From Trebouxia sp. TZW2008 (taxonomy: Eukaryota; Chlorophyta; Trebouxiophyceae; Trebouxiales; Trebouxiaceae), in the NCBI GenBank assembly GCA_002118135.1, contig BDIU01000389.1, positions 1-64,000 on the forward strand: a DNA stretch of 64,000 bases. The letters are read 5' to 3'. Both the position numbers and the translations under genes were made by a program. This document shows, piece after piece, positions 54,575-64,000 of this stretch (positions are counted from its first letter, which is position 1; each line of letters starts with the position of its first letter). Below the pieces are notes generated by a model, which worked only from the letters and a program-made list of their open reading frames with translations, searched no databases and was not told the origin of the DNA.

Positions 54575-57500
54575 TCACATAGGACCTCTAGCATTGCCAA
54601 ATCCCCAGTCATACTGGTGCCTGCCTCTGCGCCCTACAGCCTGCTGCTGAGGTCTAGCAGTCAGCTTCAACAGTCCAGCTGGCAGCTGCATTGAGCCAGT
54701 CCAAGAAAGCTCTGAGACCACAGCTCTCTGTGCTTCAGCAACGCTAGCACTGGCTGGCCTTGGTTTCAGTCCTGTCAGTGCAGGATCCCAGGGCACTGGC
54801 ACACTAGACATCGGGGCGAACAAGCGGTTGGACCCGGCCCAACTGGGGGACCCTGGGGAGATTGGCGGGGAGGGGGGCGCGGGATCATGTGACTGAGCAG
54901 CATGTATGAGCTGGCGGCGTCTGGCTGGTCTAGAGGATGGTGTGTTTGGTCGCTCAGGGCTTGGCGGTCGTGCAGCTGTAGCAGACTGAGCCAAGGCATT
55001 TTGACCTGCAAGACATGCAACCTGCTCAGACTGACTTGAGGGTTGCGACTTGCTTTGGGGAGTTGTGATCTGCATGGAGGGCAGCTGCAGACTGGCCTTG
55101 TGCTTAGTGACCTGCATGCCATGCAGCTTATTCAGCACCAGCTTGGCTGAGCTCCAATTCCCATATTTCAACTGCACATTGCAAGCATGGCATGCAGCTG
55201 CAGCAGATTGGGCTTGCACAGTATGGCCTGCATGACATGCAGCTTGCTCGGCATCAGTATTGTTTTCGATTGAGTGCACATTGCAAGCATGGTTTGCAGC
55301 TGCAGCAGAGTGGCCGTGTGCACTGTGATCTGCATGACATGCAAGCTTGCTGAGCTACAATCCAGCAAGCCCAGGGTGCTGATGTTCATGCACTTGCATG
55401 CATGCACTGTGAAGGTCCGAACACCCAGCTGGGTGTGTTGGGCTTGCTCAGCAGCAATAGAGCAAGCAGATAATTTTGCTTCCATGGGCTGGCATGCATG
55501 CTCCAAAGGTGTAGACACGCAGCTAGGTGTGCTGAGAGTCAATCGGAAGCCTGGCATCATGATGTCACAAATGCTGCAAAGTAACACCTTCCAGAGTGTG
55601 CTTGGAGCGCCTTGTGTTGAATGTTCTTCAGAAAAGGGCACGGAAACTGCAGGTCACCAGAGCAGGGTGACAGGTAAAGGACGCATATCACAGCAGGTCA
55701 GAGCAAGTTGTTCCCGCAAGCACCTGCAGGATGAGCCAGCCTAGAGCAGTCTTTTGGGGCCTCTGCTTGTTGCACTGTCATCGGCCGGCTCTCGTGTGAT
55801 GGCAGCATAGTGGAGATGGTTGACACTTACTTTGCATAAGCATTGATGACTGCTCCACTGACTCTTGCCCACTGATTGATGCTTGCTTGCTCAGCTGCAG
55901 CCGCTGCAAGAATGGTAACTCTGCTGCTGCTTCCTGCTGCCTTGCAGGAACAGCTGCAGCACTGCATGACAGCGATCTGTCACCAGCGCTGCTAGCACTC
56001 CACTGTGACATGAGTTGCAGATCCTCTGCATCAGCCTCAGCTGTGGTGTGCTTGTCACTAGACAGGGCTGATGACTCTTGCCCTCTGGTTGTTGCTTGCC
56101 TGCTCATCTGCAGCCGCTGCAAGAAAGGTGACTCTGCTGCTGCTTCCTGCTGCCTTCCAGACACAGCTGCAGCACTGCCTGACTGTTCTCGATCACCAGC
56201 GCTGCTAGTGCCCCACTGTGACATCAGCTGGGGATCCGCTGCATCAGCTGTGGTGGAGAAATCACTTGACAAGGGCGTCGCTTCTTGTTCGTGATGTGAT
56301 GTGCTAACATGACTTTTAAGCTCCTGAATATCAGCATTAGCACAGCAGGCCTGCTGCACAGAGGAAGCGGAAGCTGATCTTAGCTGTGCTGGCATCTGAC
56401 CAAAACGCCGGCTAGGACTTGCACTGTGCAATGTGCCTGCTGTGGTGGGATCTCTGCAAGCATCTGATACTCTGTGCACAACATCATTTGCTGGTGAATG
56501 ACTGCAGGAGTCTGAGCTTTGGTCAAAGGCCACATTCTCACCGTCTTCATGGATGGCGTCTTGAGACCCCGCTTGACACTCAGAAGATAGTTGCCTCAAA
56601 ATGGCTGCAGCCCTGTCATGTGTCAGCTCTGCTGCGTCCTCTATAACCAGCACGTCAACAGCTGAATTAGCACTGTCAGAACAGCTGCAAGCTGCTGCAT
56701 AGTGATCTTGGCCATCAACAGGTGACTGCGCTTCTGGTGTCTCTATGAGCAAGATGTCAACAAATGGTTGAGTCTCGTCACCAGTGCTACAAGCTGCTGC
56801 ACGTTCAACTTGTGCATGGTCTGGAGATTGAGCTTCTGATGTCTCTATGACCAGAATGTCAACATTTGTCTCATGACTGTCGCAACTGCTGCACGTTATT
56901 GCGGACTCAACACCTTCATCATGCGCTGATTGAGCTATGATCTGTGACTGAGCTTGTGTCTGTGGCTGAGACTGAGCCTCTGATGTGCTGCTTTCAGTTG
57001 CTGGTGACATGCTGATTAAGACAGCCGCAGCAGCTTGAGCTTCCTGTTCAGTCATGTTGTAGCCAGCAGAGACCTCAAGCCTGTGCTTGCGCCAGTACAA
57101 GCCTGGATCCTCTGCTGCACTTGAGCTGGTGGCTGTGCCGTCTGCAGTTTGTGGCCTGCCAAAATTGCGTGAAGTCATCAGCAACACAGACATTTAGGAT
57201 GATACAGAGCAAGACAGGGACATTAAGGGTATGTTCAACAAATGCACAAGTTATGTGATTGCATGGACGACGCCAACAGCACTACCAGATGTCCTGTACA
57301 AATCAATCTTGCTGCGCCAGAACTTATGCAGTTGCAATGGCAGCAGAAACCTGCTAGTCTGCACCCATTGCAACCACTTTGCAGCACGCAGAAAGCCTAT
57401 AACTGCATGCAGGACAAGCACAAACACTCCTCAAGCAGGGGTGCATGTATACCTGCTTGTTTGGCCAGGCACAGGGCTAGATAGCCGACTGTCAGCATGC

Positions 57501-59703
57501 CTGATGCCGGCACTCTGGGGCCGTGTCACCTGCTGCACAGCTGATTCCACGCTTGCATGGCCAATCATTGCCTCCTCAGCACAAGCATCACCCAAGGGCT
57601 GAACGTTCAAGAGTTCTTGCCCTGCAGACCTTGAAACTGGCCTAGACAAGGCTCCAGACCTAGGACTGAGTGCCAGGGCATTCTGGGATGCTGCTGTTGC
57701 CAAATCAGGCTGCTGACTCAGACTATATAGCAGATAGCTGCCTGGCATGTTATGGCCAGATGCTACAGGTGGCAAGCGTTGGTGCAGCCTGCTGGCAGAA
57801 GCTGGACGTGGTCTTCTGCCAGACCTGCCTTGATGCCTGACAGCGAGGTGGTCACTAGGGTAGGCAGGGGGGTGTGGGGGGGATGGCCCAGCATAGCCCA
57901 TGCCTGGTGGATGCTGACTAGAACCAGCAGGGGGGTGCGGAGGGGCTGACCCAGCAAAGCCCTGGACTGATGCATGCTGACGAGAGCTGGCAGGAGGGTT
58001 CAGGGCAGCCAGCCCGCAAAGGCCCCTTGAGGACTCTAGACCCAGGGATGAGGCCAGGTCAAGAGATGAGTATGGGGAAGTTGAAGGTGACTGCGGCTGC
58101 ATGGCTGACCAAGTTGGCTGTTGGATTGATCTGGTTGTGGCAGCTGAAGTGTTAGCCAGTCTGGAGTCATCAAGCATCTGCAGTCCTGGGAGAGCCTTGC
58201 ACACCTGTGGCATGCGATGCAATGCTGTATGAGCGTGCCAGAGCAGCATGCTTTGTCTCGATAGTGCTGAGCATTTGTGCTGGTGCCCATGCAAGACGAT
58301 CTTGGGCAGGAACGCAGCTGATGCATGCATATTTGCCACAGGGACACCCACAAGGCAGACCAGTGGTAGGGTATACTTGGCAGCAGGAGCATGCTGACAG
58401 TGACATGCATGCTTGTGATACGAGTAGAGGCAAAGATTCCTGGGCTGCTTACTCAAGGAGGCCCCCTCATGAGACCAAAATTTGACAGCAGAGACTATTT
58501 TCACTTTTATACTTTCATTTAGTCTTTTCTTTTTGTCTTCTGTGAGAGCAAGACATACGGCATGGTCAACCTACAGAGGCATGCCTGGGCTTGGTTGGAT
58601 GGCTCAGCAGCAATGGGGTTATCAGCCAAAGTGAGCACTGCCAGCTCAGGGCACCAGTTCAGATACAGCAGAGCGCCTGCTTAGGTACAGACACGTGGTA
58701 CTTGGCATGCTCAAGTTACAGAAGCCTACCTGGGCTTGGTAGGAGGGCTCAGCAATAATGGGGTTATCAGCCAGAGTAAGCACTGCCAGCTGAGGGCACC
58801 AGCTCAGGTACACCAGGGCCCCCAGATCATCCACATGATTGCCTTCTAAATCAAGGACTTCCAGCATCTCCATGTCTGCACACAAAAACACTGACTGACC
58901 ATGGTAGCAACTTGAATGACTTGGAATGAGTATTGACTGACATGGAATGACTGTGGCTGCAATTGACTGACGCTGCAACTGAGTATTGCTGCAAGAGCAT
59001 CTCTTCAAACTGTGCGCATAGTGAATGCCTGGAGAAGCAGCAGACAGCAATGTTGCCTCCATGCATTGAAGACAAGACATCATCTGACCGGACATCTGAT
59101 GGCAGCTTGTGCTTACCTGCTATTGGCTCCAAGTTCTCAATTGCATTGAAAGCTGCATACAGCTCCTTCAGTTGGGGAATGGCATTGAGACCATCTAAGC
59201 CTGTCAGCCCACAGTGTGACACCCAAAGTATCTGTAGTCAAGCAGAACATGATAAGGTTTGTTGCTAGCAAACATTGCTGATGGTAACCAGGGGTTAATT
59301 ACCTGTAGGTGTCGCAGTTTGGACCCCCCGAGGTCCCTGATTGAGGTCAACGCGCTGTTGTTCAGCTTGAGTTCCCGAAGCAAGGGCATTTTCTGCGGTG
59401 TTGACACCTTACTCCAGGACTTTGCTCAAAGTATAGCTTGCATGCAAGGAATGACACTGAAGGCAGGACAGAATCTGTCGCACCTCGCCAAGAGTGCTAA
59501 GGGAAGTCTCAGTACAGTCCACAACAGCATCAAGGAAGGTAACATCTTCAAGCCTCTGCAGATACATCAAGTACCATGAGTTCATGCGCAAATTCAGTCT
59601 CAAACGTTGACAGCAAAGCAGCGCATCTCGCCATTACCTGAACACCAGTAATGTCACGAAGCAACTGCTCTTCCTGCAGCTCTTTCACAAGCAACTCTTG
59701 CAT
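54575..59703 (-). CDS. LRRC56: LRRC56/ODA8-like leucine-rich repeat protein
   Basis: Exons 59703-59638, 59555-59484, 59392-59303, 59231-59117, 58875-58730, 58204-57453, 57155-55831, 55005-54575 join in phase to 998 aa. Residues 1-163 are the LRR block: DVTFLDAVVDCTETSLSTLGE, LLRELKLNNSALTSIRDLG, LWVSHCGLTGLDGL, LKELYAAFNAIENLEPI, LEVLDLEGNHVDDLGALVYL, LTLADNPI, then VCKALPGLQMLDD. The LKLNNS, LW.S.CGL..LDG and LEVLDLEGN.VDD signatures are those of LRRC56/ODA8, which helps preassemble or transport outer dynein arms to cilia. The remaining ~800 aa are disordered, Pro/Ser-rich (APPHPPA repeats; long acidic Ser/Gln part) and unusually long; human LRRC56 is about 540 aa. YWRKHRLEVSAGYN marks the start of the seventh exon. 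Confidence 0.93.
55083..55332 (-). repeat. Tandem relics of LRRC56 exon 8 start
   Basis: The acceptor and start of the last exon (boundary 55005; GQNALAQSATAA) recur with boundaries at 55111, 55227 and 55329, spacing 106, 116 and 102 bp. Copies read VTKHKASLQL, GHTVQAQSAAAA and DHSAHGHSAAAA. The acceptor GCAG is kept in each. Confidence 0.85.
58580..58672 (-). repeat. Decayed copy of the LRRC56 exon 5 3-prime end
   Basis: This repeats 58730-58825 of the exon (WCPQLAVLTLADNPIIAEPSYQAQ, here WCPELAVLTLADNPIAAEPSNQAQ) 150 bp further along. The frame is intact over ~30 codons, but the donor has changed from GTAGGC to GCATGC. Confidence 0.88.
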
Positions 59704-59990
59704 CCTCGATCTGTGCCGAGCTCAGTTTTGTCAAGGTAAGCCAATCTTGCCGCTATACGTCAAGGCTGCAAGAGCATTTTCCAAGCGGGAGCCGGGCAGA
59801 CCGCCTATCCGCTGTCGGCTCATTTCTCTTCTGCGTATGCCTTAAGCTTGCCAGGTCTTCCTTCGAAAGTTGGCCGTAACGCCTACGGCCGTTACGGCAG
59901 TTTCCAAGATTGGCGTTTCATCGTGCGCTACGAAAGAAGCTCGTCTTCCGCTCTTGCCTATCGATGCGCATGGTTACTTGTTTCGCCATC
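59704..59990. promoter_or_regulatory. Short divergent region, LRRC56 and ubiquitin-fold gene
   Basis: Only 287 bp between the two start codons. It contains a GC-rich symmetric block around 59870-59900 (AACGCCTACGGCCGTTACGGC). A bidirectional promoter is likely, and co-regulation with a ciliary gene would be worth testing. Confidence 0.5.
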
Positions 59991-61723
59991 ATGGTTCAAG
60001 AAGCAACCACAGCCATGCCAGCACAATGGGATGAGTCCGAGCTGCAGGGCTTGGAAGCAGACTATCCTGACATGCTTAAAGTTTATGACACCAATTCGTC
60101 CAAGTATAACCCGCGTCCAGGTGCGTAGCTTTGTAAACAAAAGATGCTTCGTATTTGGTCTGAAATCTCAGTCGACAGAAGCGCGCGTTGGCACAAATTC
60201 AGGCTTTTGAGTGATCACTGCTTGATTCACTTAAGCTTTGTTGCAGGTACTGGCAGAACAGGCTATCTGCAGGTACCGCCGAACAACTACCCATTTTACT
60301 CTGATGACGAGAAGTACATGCCAGCCATGCAGTCAGATGGAGGCCAATTGTCAGGTGTGATGGTCTGACTAACGTGCACCTGCTGCCAAATTGAGCATCA
60401 GAGCTGCTTTTTGAGCTGCAGTCGCCAATTATTTTGCCAATTCAGTTGCATCTGTCACAATAGAGCACCACATGTGCCCATGTGTTCACATAGGCAGGTA
60501 GCCTTGCTGCTATGCTGACTGAAGCAGCACTGCCATCCTGTTCATGTGCAGATTGGAAAGCAATGTACCACCCTTCAGCAGAGCAAGCAGAAAAAGACAG
60601 ACTGGCTGCTTATGAGGCTGGCATCCCACATGGTGAGCCCAGGCCCTTTGTGCAAGGCTTTTAAGACAGTGGCACCTGGCGTGTCTGCTTTGCTTTTCCA
60701 CCTGACAAATCCTAGGCACAGTCATCACAATCATGTGCAACCTAGATGAAAAAAAGAACTTCTGCAGCTAGACTGCTGGTCTGATGCAGGTTACGTACCA
60801 CCAGGCAACAAGTACAAGGACCTGCCCACGATCCACCTGCAAGTTGTGAGTGATTTGGTAAGCTGACTGCCTGCAGAGCTGTTGAGGATAACAGACTTTC
60901 CAATTTGGCGTGCTGCAAGCCACACTTACCCTGCTGAAGTAGTGTACAACATAGCACTGATGTTTTGCAGCATGACAATGATGAGTATGGAGCTAAGGTG
61001 GGAGCAGATGGAACACATACAGGAGGTCCATTCAACATTGATGTGAGCCCTACTATGCGGGTTGAGGACTTGAGACTGGTCATTCAGGTGAGCTTGATGT
61101 CATGCTGATAAGCACTTGTCAGCCGATGACTGCAGCTGCTGCCATAACAATATGCAGGAAAAGAAGCACTGATGGCGTACAGCTGAAAGCCGCTGTCATG
61201 CTTTGCATCAAAAACCAGCTCTGCATGCATGCCGTCCTTGATGAATGCCTGATGGAGTCTGGACTGCAGACAAATGGTTTTCAAATCTTGCTACAAAAGG
61301 CGCATTTGGTCTGAAACCTGCATTTGAGCTGTGCTGTGAAACTTGCTGAGTTGCTATTATGAGTTGCCGTCAGGAATGCAGCTTGACGCACTGCAGTCAC
61401 CAGAATGTTTGCACATAATCAACCCATGATGGCTGCCTCACGGTGTCTGATGACAAATGGGTCTCCTAAGCATGCTGCAGAACTGCATTTGGTCTCAGAA
61501 CTGCATCCTGATCTGCTGTGAAGTTGCTATTCTGCAGGAGGTTGGGGGCATAGTTCCCGCCCTGCTGAAGCTATCATACGCAGGCAAAAACTTTGAAGAC
61601 TCACAACGAAGCCTTCAACAATACGGACTTACATACTGGCACAAGAAGTTTCCTCATTGGCCTATCAAAGTCCGCAAGTGTAAGCAAATTTTCAGGCTCA
61701 ATGTTGCCTTTTGGTCCAGCTGA
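59991..61723 (+). CDS. Ubiquitin-fold-like conserved protein
   Basis: Exons 59991-60120, 60247-60354, 60552-60632, 60790-60845, 60971-61087, 61538-61723 join in phase to 225 aa. Not a family I can name. The N-terminal half is conserved-looking and Tyr/Pro-rich (NNYPFYSDDEKYMP, WKAMYHPSAEQAEKDRLAAYEAGIPHGYVPPGNKYKD). The C-terminal ~100 aa have ubiquitin-like order: a first strand (PTIHLQV), VSPTMRVEDLRLVIQEVGGIVPALLKLSYAGKNFEDSQRSLQQYGL, which mirrors the 'sv.elk..I....gi.p..q.L.y.Gk.L.d...L..ygi' pattern. No C-terminal GG. The last ~15 residues may be read-through of an intron if the AAGTGTAAGC at 61676-61685 is a donor. It shares a short divergent promoter with LRRC56, so a ciliary role is possible but unsupported otherwise. 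Confidence 0.75.
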
Positions 61724-61785
61724 TTCGTAGCTGTGGATGTATTGCTGTGCGCTGGTGACACATTCTGTGTTTGCTGCAGGCTGAC

Positions 61786-62623
61786 TCAGTCATACATGTT
61801 GTTCAGCGCAAGCAAGAGCTCTCGCCGTTTTCTTTCTGCTTCTAGGTCCGCTTGCGACTTGTCAACCTTCATTTTGATCTGCAAGAACACCTTGCTTCAA
61901 ACGCTGCCCAGAAACTAGACATTCCAGCCAGTGGCAACAAAGCTTGCAGTGCTGCTTGTGACGTTGTCCTTACCTTGTGTCCAGATACTGAGCTATATTG
62001 CCCCTCCGCTTTGGCCTTGTCACTTTGCAAGAACTGCAACAACAGCAGAGAAAGATTATTGCATGGGACAGGACTTGGTGCAAAATTCTCAATCGCAATT
62101 TGCAGCATTGTACCTTGCTTAATTGCACAGGACCAGACTGCTCGTCTGCATCCCGCTCCTGGTGTCTGGACTTCTTATGCTTCTTTTTCTTTGAGCGCTT
62201 CTCTGACTTTTTCTTCTTTTTCTGTTTCTGTTTCGAGGCTTTGTCTCTCTTTCTACTTGCATCGCTGTTACTGTCGCTGCCATCTCTGCTATGACTGTGG
62301 CATCACACTGAAAAAGAGCCGTGTTAGAGCCTGACAGCATGACTGCCAGCGTCACAACAGGCAGCATAGATCTTTTGCCATGGCAGCCTGTGTGTTATAT
62401 TACCTTCTGGAGCGTTTTCTGCCTTTTGTTGAAGGCTTTGCGACGCGCTCCCTTGCAGCAGACCCTGAAAACCCAATACAGCCAGTGTTGCGGCCAGGGT
62501 AATGGCAAGATCTGCCACTCTATGAGCGATCTTGCTCTTACCTTGTCTGGCTTCACTGTCAGAGCTTCCCTCTCCATTGCTGCTGCTTGAAGCCAAGGCT
62601 GTGCTGTGTCCTGCAGCTTCCAT
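61786..62623 (-). CDS. Small Lys-rich protein with one hydrophobic segment (model partly unresolved)
   Basis: The 3-prime exons 62285(?)-62114, 62033-61974, 61878-61786 fit in frame: SRDGSDSNSDASRKRDKASKQKQKKKKKSEKRSKKK, then FLQSDKAKAEGQYSSVSGHK and IKMKVDKSQADLEAERKRRELLLALNNMYD. The 5-prime part from ATG 62623 (MEAAGHSTALASSSSNGEG) includes a hydrophobic stretch (VADLAITLAATLAVLGFQGLL) if the frame is read to 62404. I could not match the phase between the first and the Lys-rich exons, so an exon is missing or a boundary is wrong. I do not recognise the family; the Lys-rich tract resembles nucleolar or RNA-associated proteins. It converges on the ubiquitin-fold gene with only 62 bp between the stops. 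Confidence 0.5.
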
Positions 62624-62985
62624 CCCCTCCACAAACGGTACAACTGACGTTCAGCAAGCTATCAGCGCAAGGTGCGCTGTCTCAGAAAGAAGCAGCAGGC
62701 TAGAGGTCAACGTGATTAGGCCCGTGTCACAGGCAGTGCCTGTATGATGTGCTGCACAGGGTGTGAAAGGAGCGTGCAGCTGAAGTGATACAGAAGGCCG
62801 CAAAGTGCAGACCACGATATGGCTGTGAGAAAGACAGCTCAGGTATCGATTGCAAAGTGACGAGCAATCGTCCATGCTTTTGTCTGCAGGCGTTTTCAAA
62901 TGCCTTCGTTACCCTCATCATCCAGCTAGGTTGTACAATTCGATAGTTGAACAGGCACAGCCTGCATTGGCGAAGGGCGGAAGCA
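62624..62985. promoter_or_regulatory. Divergent upstream region
   Basis: 362 bp between the start codons of the Lys-rich protein and the plastid-type membrane protein. I see no clear core element or repeat. Confidence 0.4.
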
Positions 62986-64000
62986 ATGCAGGCCGCTCTG
63001 CCTGAACACCAGGCGGCCGCACGCGTGCGTCTACCTCGCACTTGGCAGAGGGTCTGCAGGACACGATCGCGCTGTCACGTTTCAAGATACATCGACCCAG
63101 CAGTCACAAGGTGCTCAAAGCGGTTTTCAGTTCGCGCGGAAGCAGGCAAGGGGTTTGGCAAACCACAAGAAGCTAAGGTATCAGGCGCTTGTAGGTGGTG
63201 GTTACCTGCTGGAGTTGTTGCCGTTCTCACGGTCCTGAAACGCCAACAGAGTTTGCCTGTGACAGGGCGACTCGGCAGACAATCGTGCAGCAAAACCGAA
63301 ACAGCCGTCGAAAGGTCGTAATACACAGCCACCAGCAAATGACCTTGGGTATATTTCTGCCTTTGAGCAATTATTGCCGGAATGCTTGCCATAGGATTGG
63401 ATTGCTGAATCAATGTTGTACTGGCGCAGGGCTGCTGCTCAGGGATGGCAAAAGGCAGATGGCAAGCAGCACTTTGACGATGCTTTTGACTCCCGGCTGA
63501 AGGGTCTCCAGGATCAGTCAGCACAACGCATTGATGTGAGCAGCTGTTGTTGACCACCTTTGCTGCAAAACTGTAAGTATATAGTCTGGCATGCCACTGA
63601 TTCCGTGCCTGTTGTAGACAACACAGCAGCAGCAGCAGCGGCAGCAACCACCTCTGGGTGCAAAAGACATTTATGCTGAGCCACCGCCCTTGTCACGGAC
63701 CTTGTTTGGCAAAAAGGACAAGAAGGATGCAGATATCCCTCCTACATTTTTCAATCAGAAATTTTTGACAGCTGCGTCCCTGGTTTTAGTAGGCATTTTC
63801 CTCATTAGCACTTTTGCCTTTGGGCAGAGCGAGGAGGCAGACAAGCCGGTACGCCAGCCTACATGCAGTGCACAGTTGTCTATGCCATGCTGCTACATCA
63901 CGTGCTGTTGGGTCAAGAATGCCTCTCCCGAGGTCCTGATGGACTGTCCCCTAGCCCATCCTAAGCATCCTGTCCTGTGGCAGTTCCAGTGCTGTGTCTA
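62986..64000 (+). CDS. Plastid-type single-pass membrane protein (3-prime end beyond window)
   Basis: Exons 62986-63177, 63443-63535, 63618-63848 share phase 0; the exon at 63848 ends in a GTACGC donor, and the gene runs out of the window. The first ~55 residues (AAARVRLPRTWQRVCRTRSRCHVSRYIDPAVTRCSKRFSVRAEAGKGFG) look like a chloroplast transit peptide with a VRA-E cleavage zone. Next come a Gln-rich stretch, SRTLFGKKDKKDADIPPTFFNQ and a membrane helix (FLTAASLVLVGIFLISTFAF). Function is not recognised. For the second exon I chose the GCTCAG acceptor at 63442 because the nearer GCGCAG one gives a stop within 16 codons. Confidence 0.7.

Noticed and set aside
62114..62300. Alternative frame reading MAATVTAMQVERETKPRNRNRKRRKSQRS
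   Set aside because: The Lys/Ser/Asp-rich frame links in phase to the next two exons and the stop; this one does not.

Overview
The window is nuclear DNA of a photosynthetic eukaryote, most likely a chlorophyte green alga (a trebouxiophyte-like genome is my guess; the species is not identifiable). Evidence: GT-AG introns in almost every gene, proteins with plastid-type N termini (Psb27-like lumen protein, VTT membrane protein, lipocalin-like protein), algal/plant families (LIMR membrane protein, PC-esterase), and an LRRC56/ODA8-type ciliary assembly protein, which implies that the lineage can build, or recently built, motile flagella. GC is moderate and introns are rich in TGCATG-type words. 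I joined exons by hand from splice sites and reading phase. Nine gene models close completely in frame, one more closes apart from a single in-frame stop, and a further one closes with its 3-prime end less certain.

Layout: 1-1166 mostly non-coding with a tRNA-Leu relic and a dispersed element; 1167-2486 (+) F-box-like protein; 2967-12531 (-) MDC1-like protein with N-terminal FHA and C-terminal tandem BRCT; 13000-31836 (+) BTAF1/MOT1, the Snf2-family ATPase that strips TBP from DNA (27 exons, 1826 aa); 32701-34559 (+) ASCC1 (KH plus 2H phosphoesterase); 34658-39055 (-) LMBR1/LIMR membrane protein; 39712-41113 (+) DnaJ-like protein; 41813-43351 (-) plastid lipocalin-like protein; about 43741-44853 (+) Psb27-like photosystem II assembly factor; 45464-47281 (+) SWC5/CFDP1; 47728-50385 (-) plastid VTT/DedA-type protein; 51028-52254 (-) PC-esterase; 52849-53653 (+) LITAF-domain protein; 54575-59703 (-) LRRC56; 59991-61723 (+) ubiquitin-fold protein; 61786-62623 (-) Lys-rich protein; 62986 to the window end (+) a plastid-type single-pass membrane protein.

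Several genes are arranged head to head with short shared upstream regions (12532-12999, 52255-52848, 59704-59990, 62624-62985). Three encode chromatin or genome-maintenance proteins (MDC1-like, BTAF1, SWC5), but nothing shows that they act as a unit.

The main discovery candidate is a pattern: introns of this locus are full of decayed, direct-orientation copies of the neighbouring exon, usually spanning one splice site, with periods of roughly 35-240 bp. At least fourteen of the 27 BTAF1 exons have such copies, and the same occurs in the MDC1-like, LRRC56 and VTT genes. Most copies are broken by stops, frameshifts or lost splice sites; one (24619-24759) is an intact, frame-neutral extra HEAT-repeat exon. 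This looks like a continuing process of tandem duplication across exon-intron junctions.
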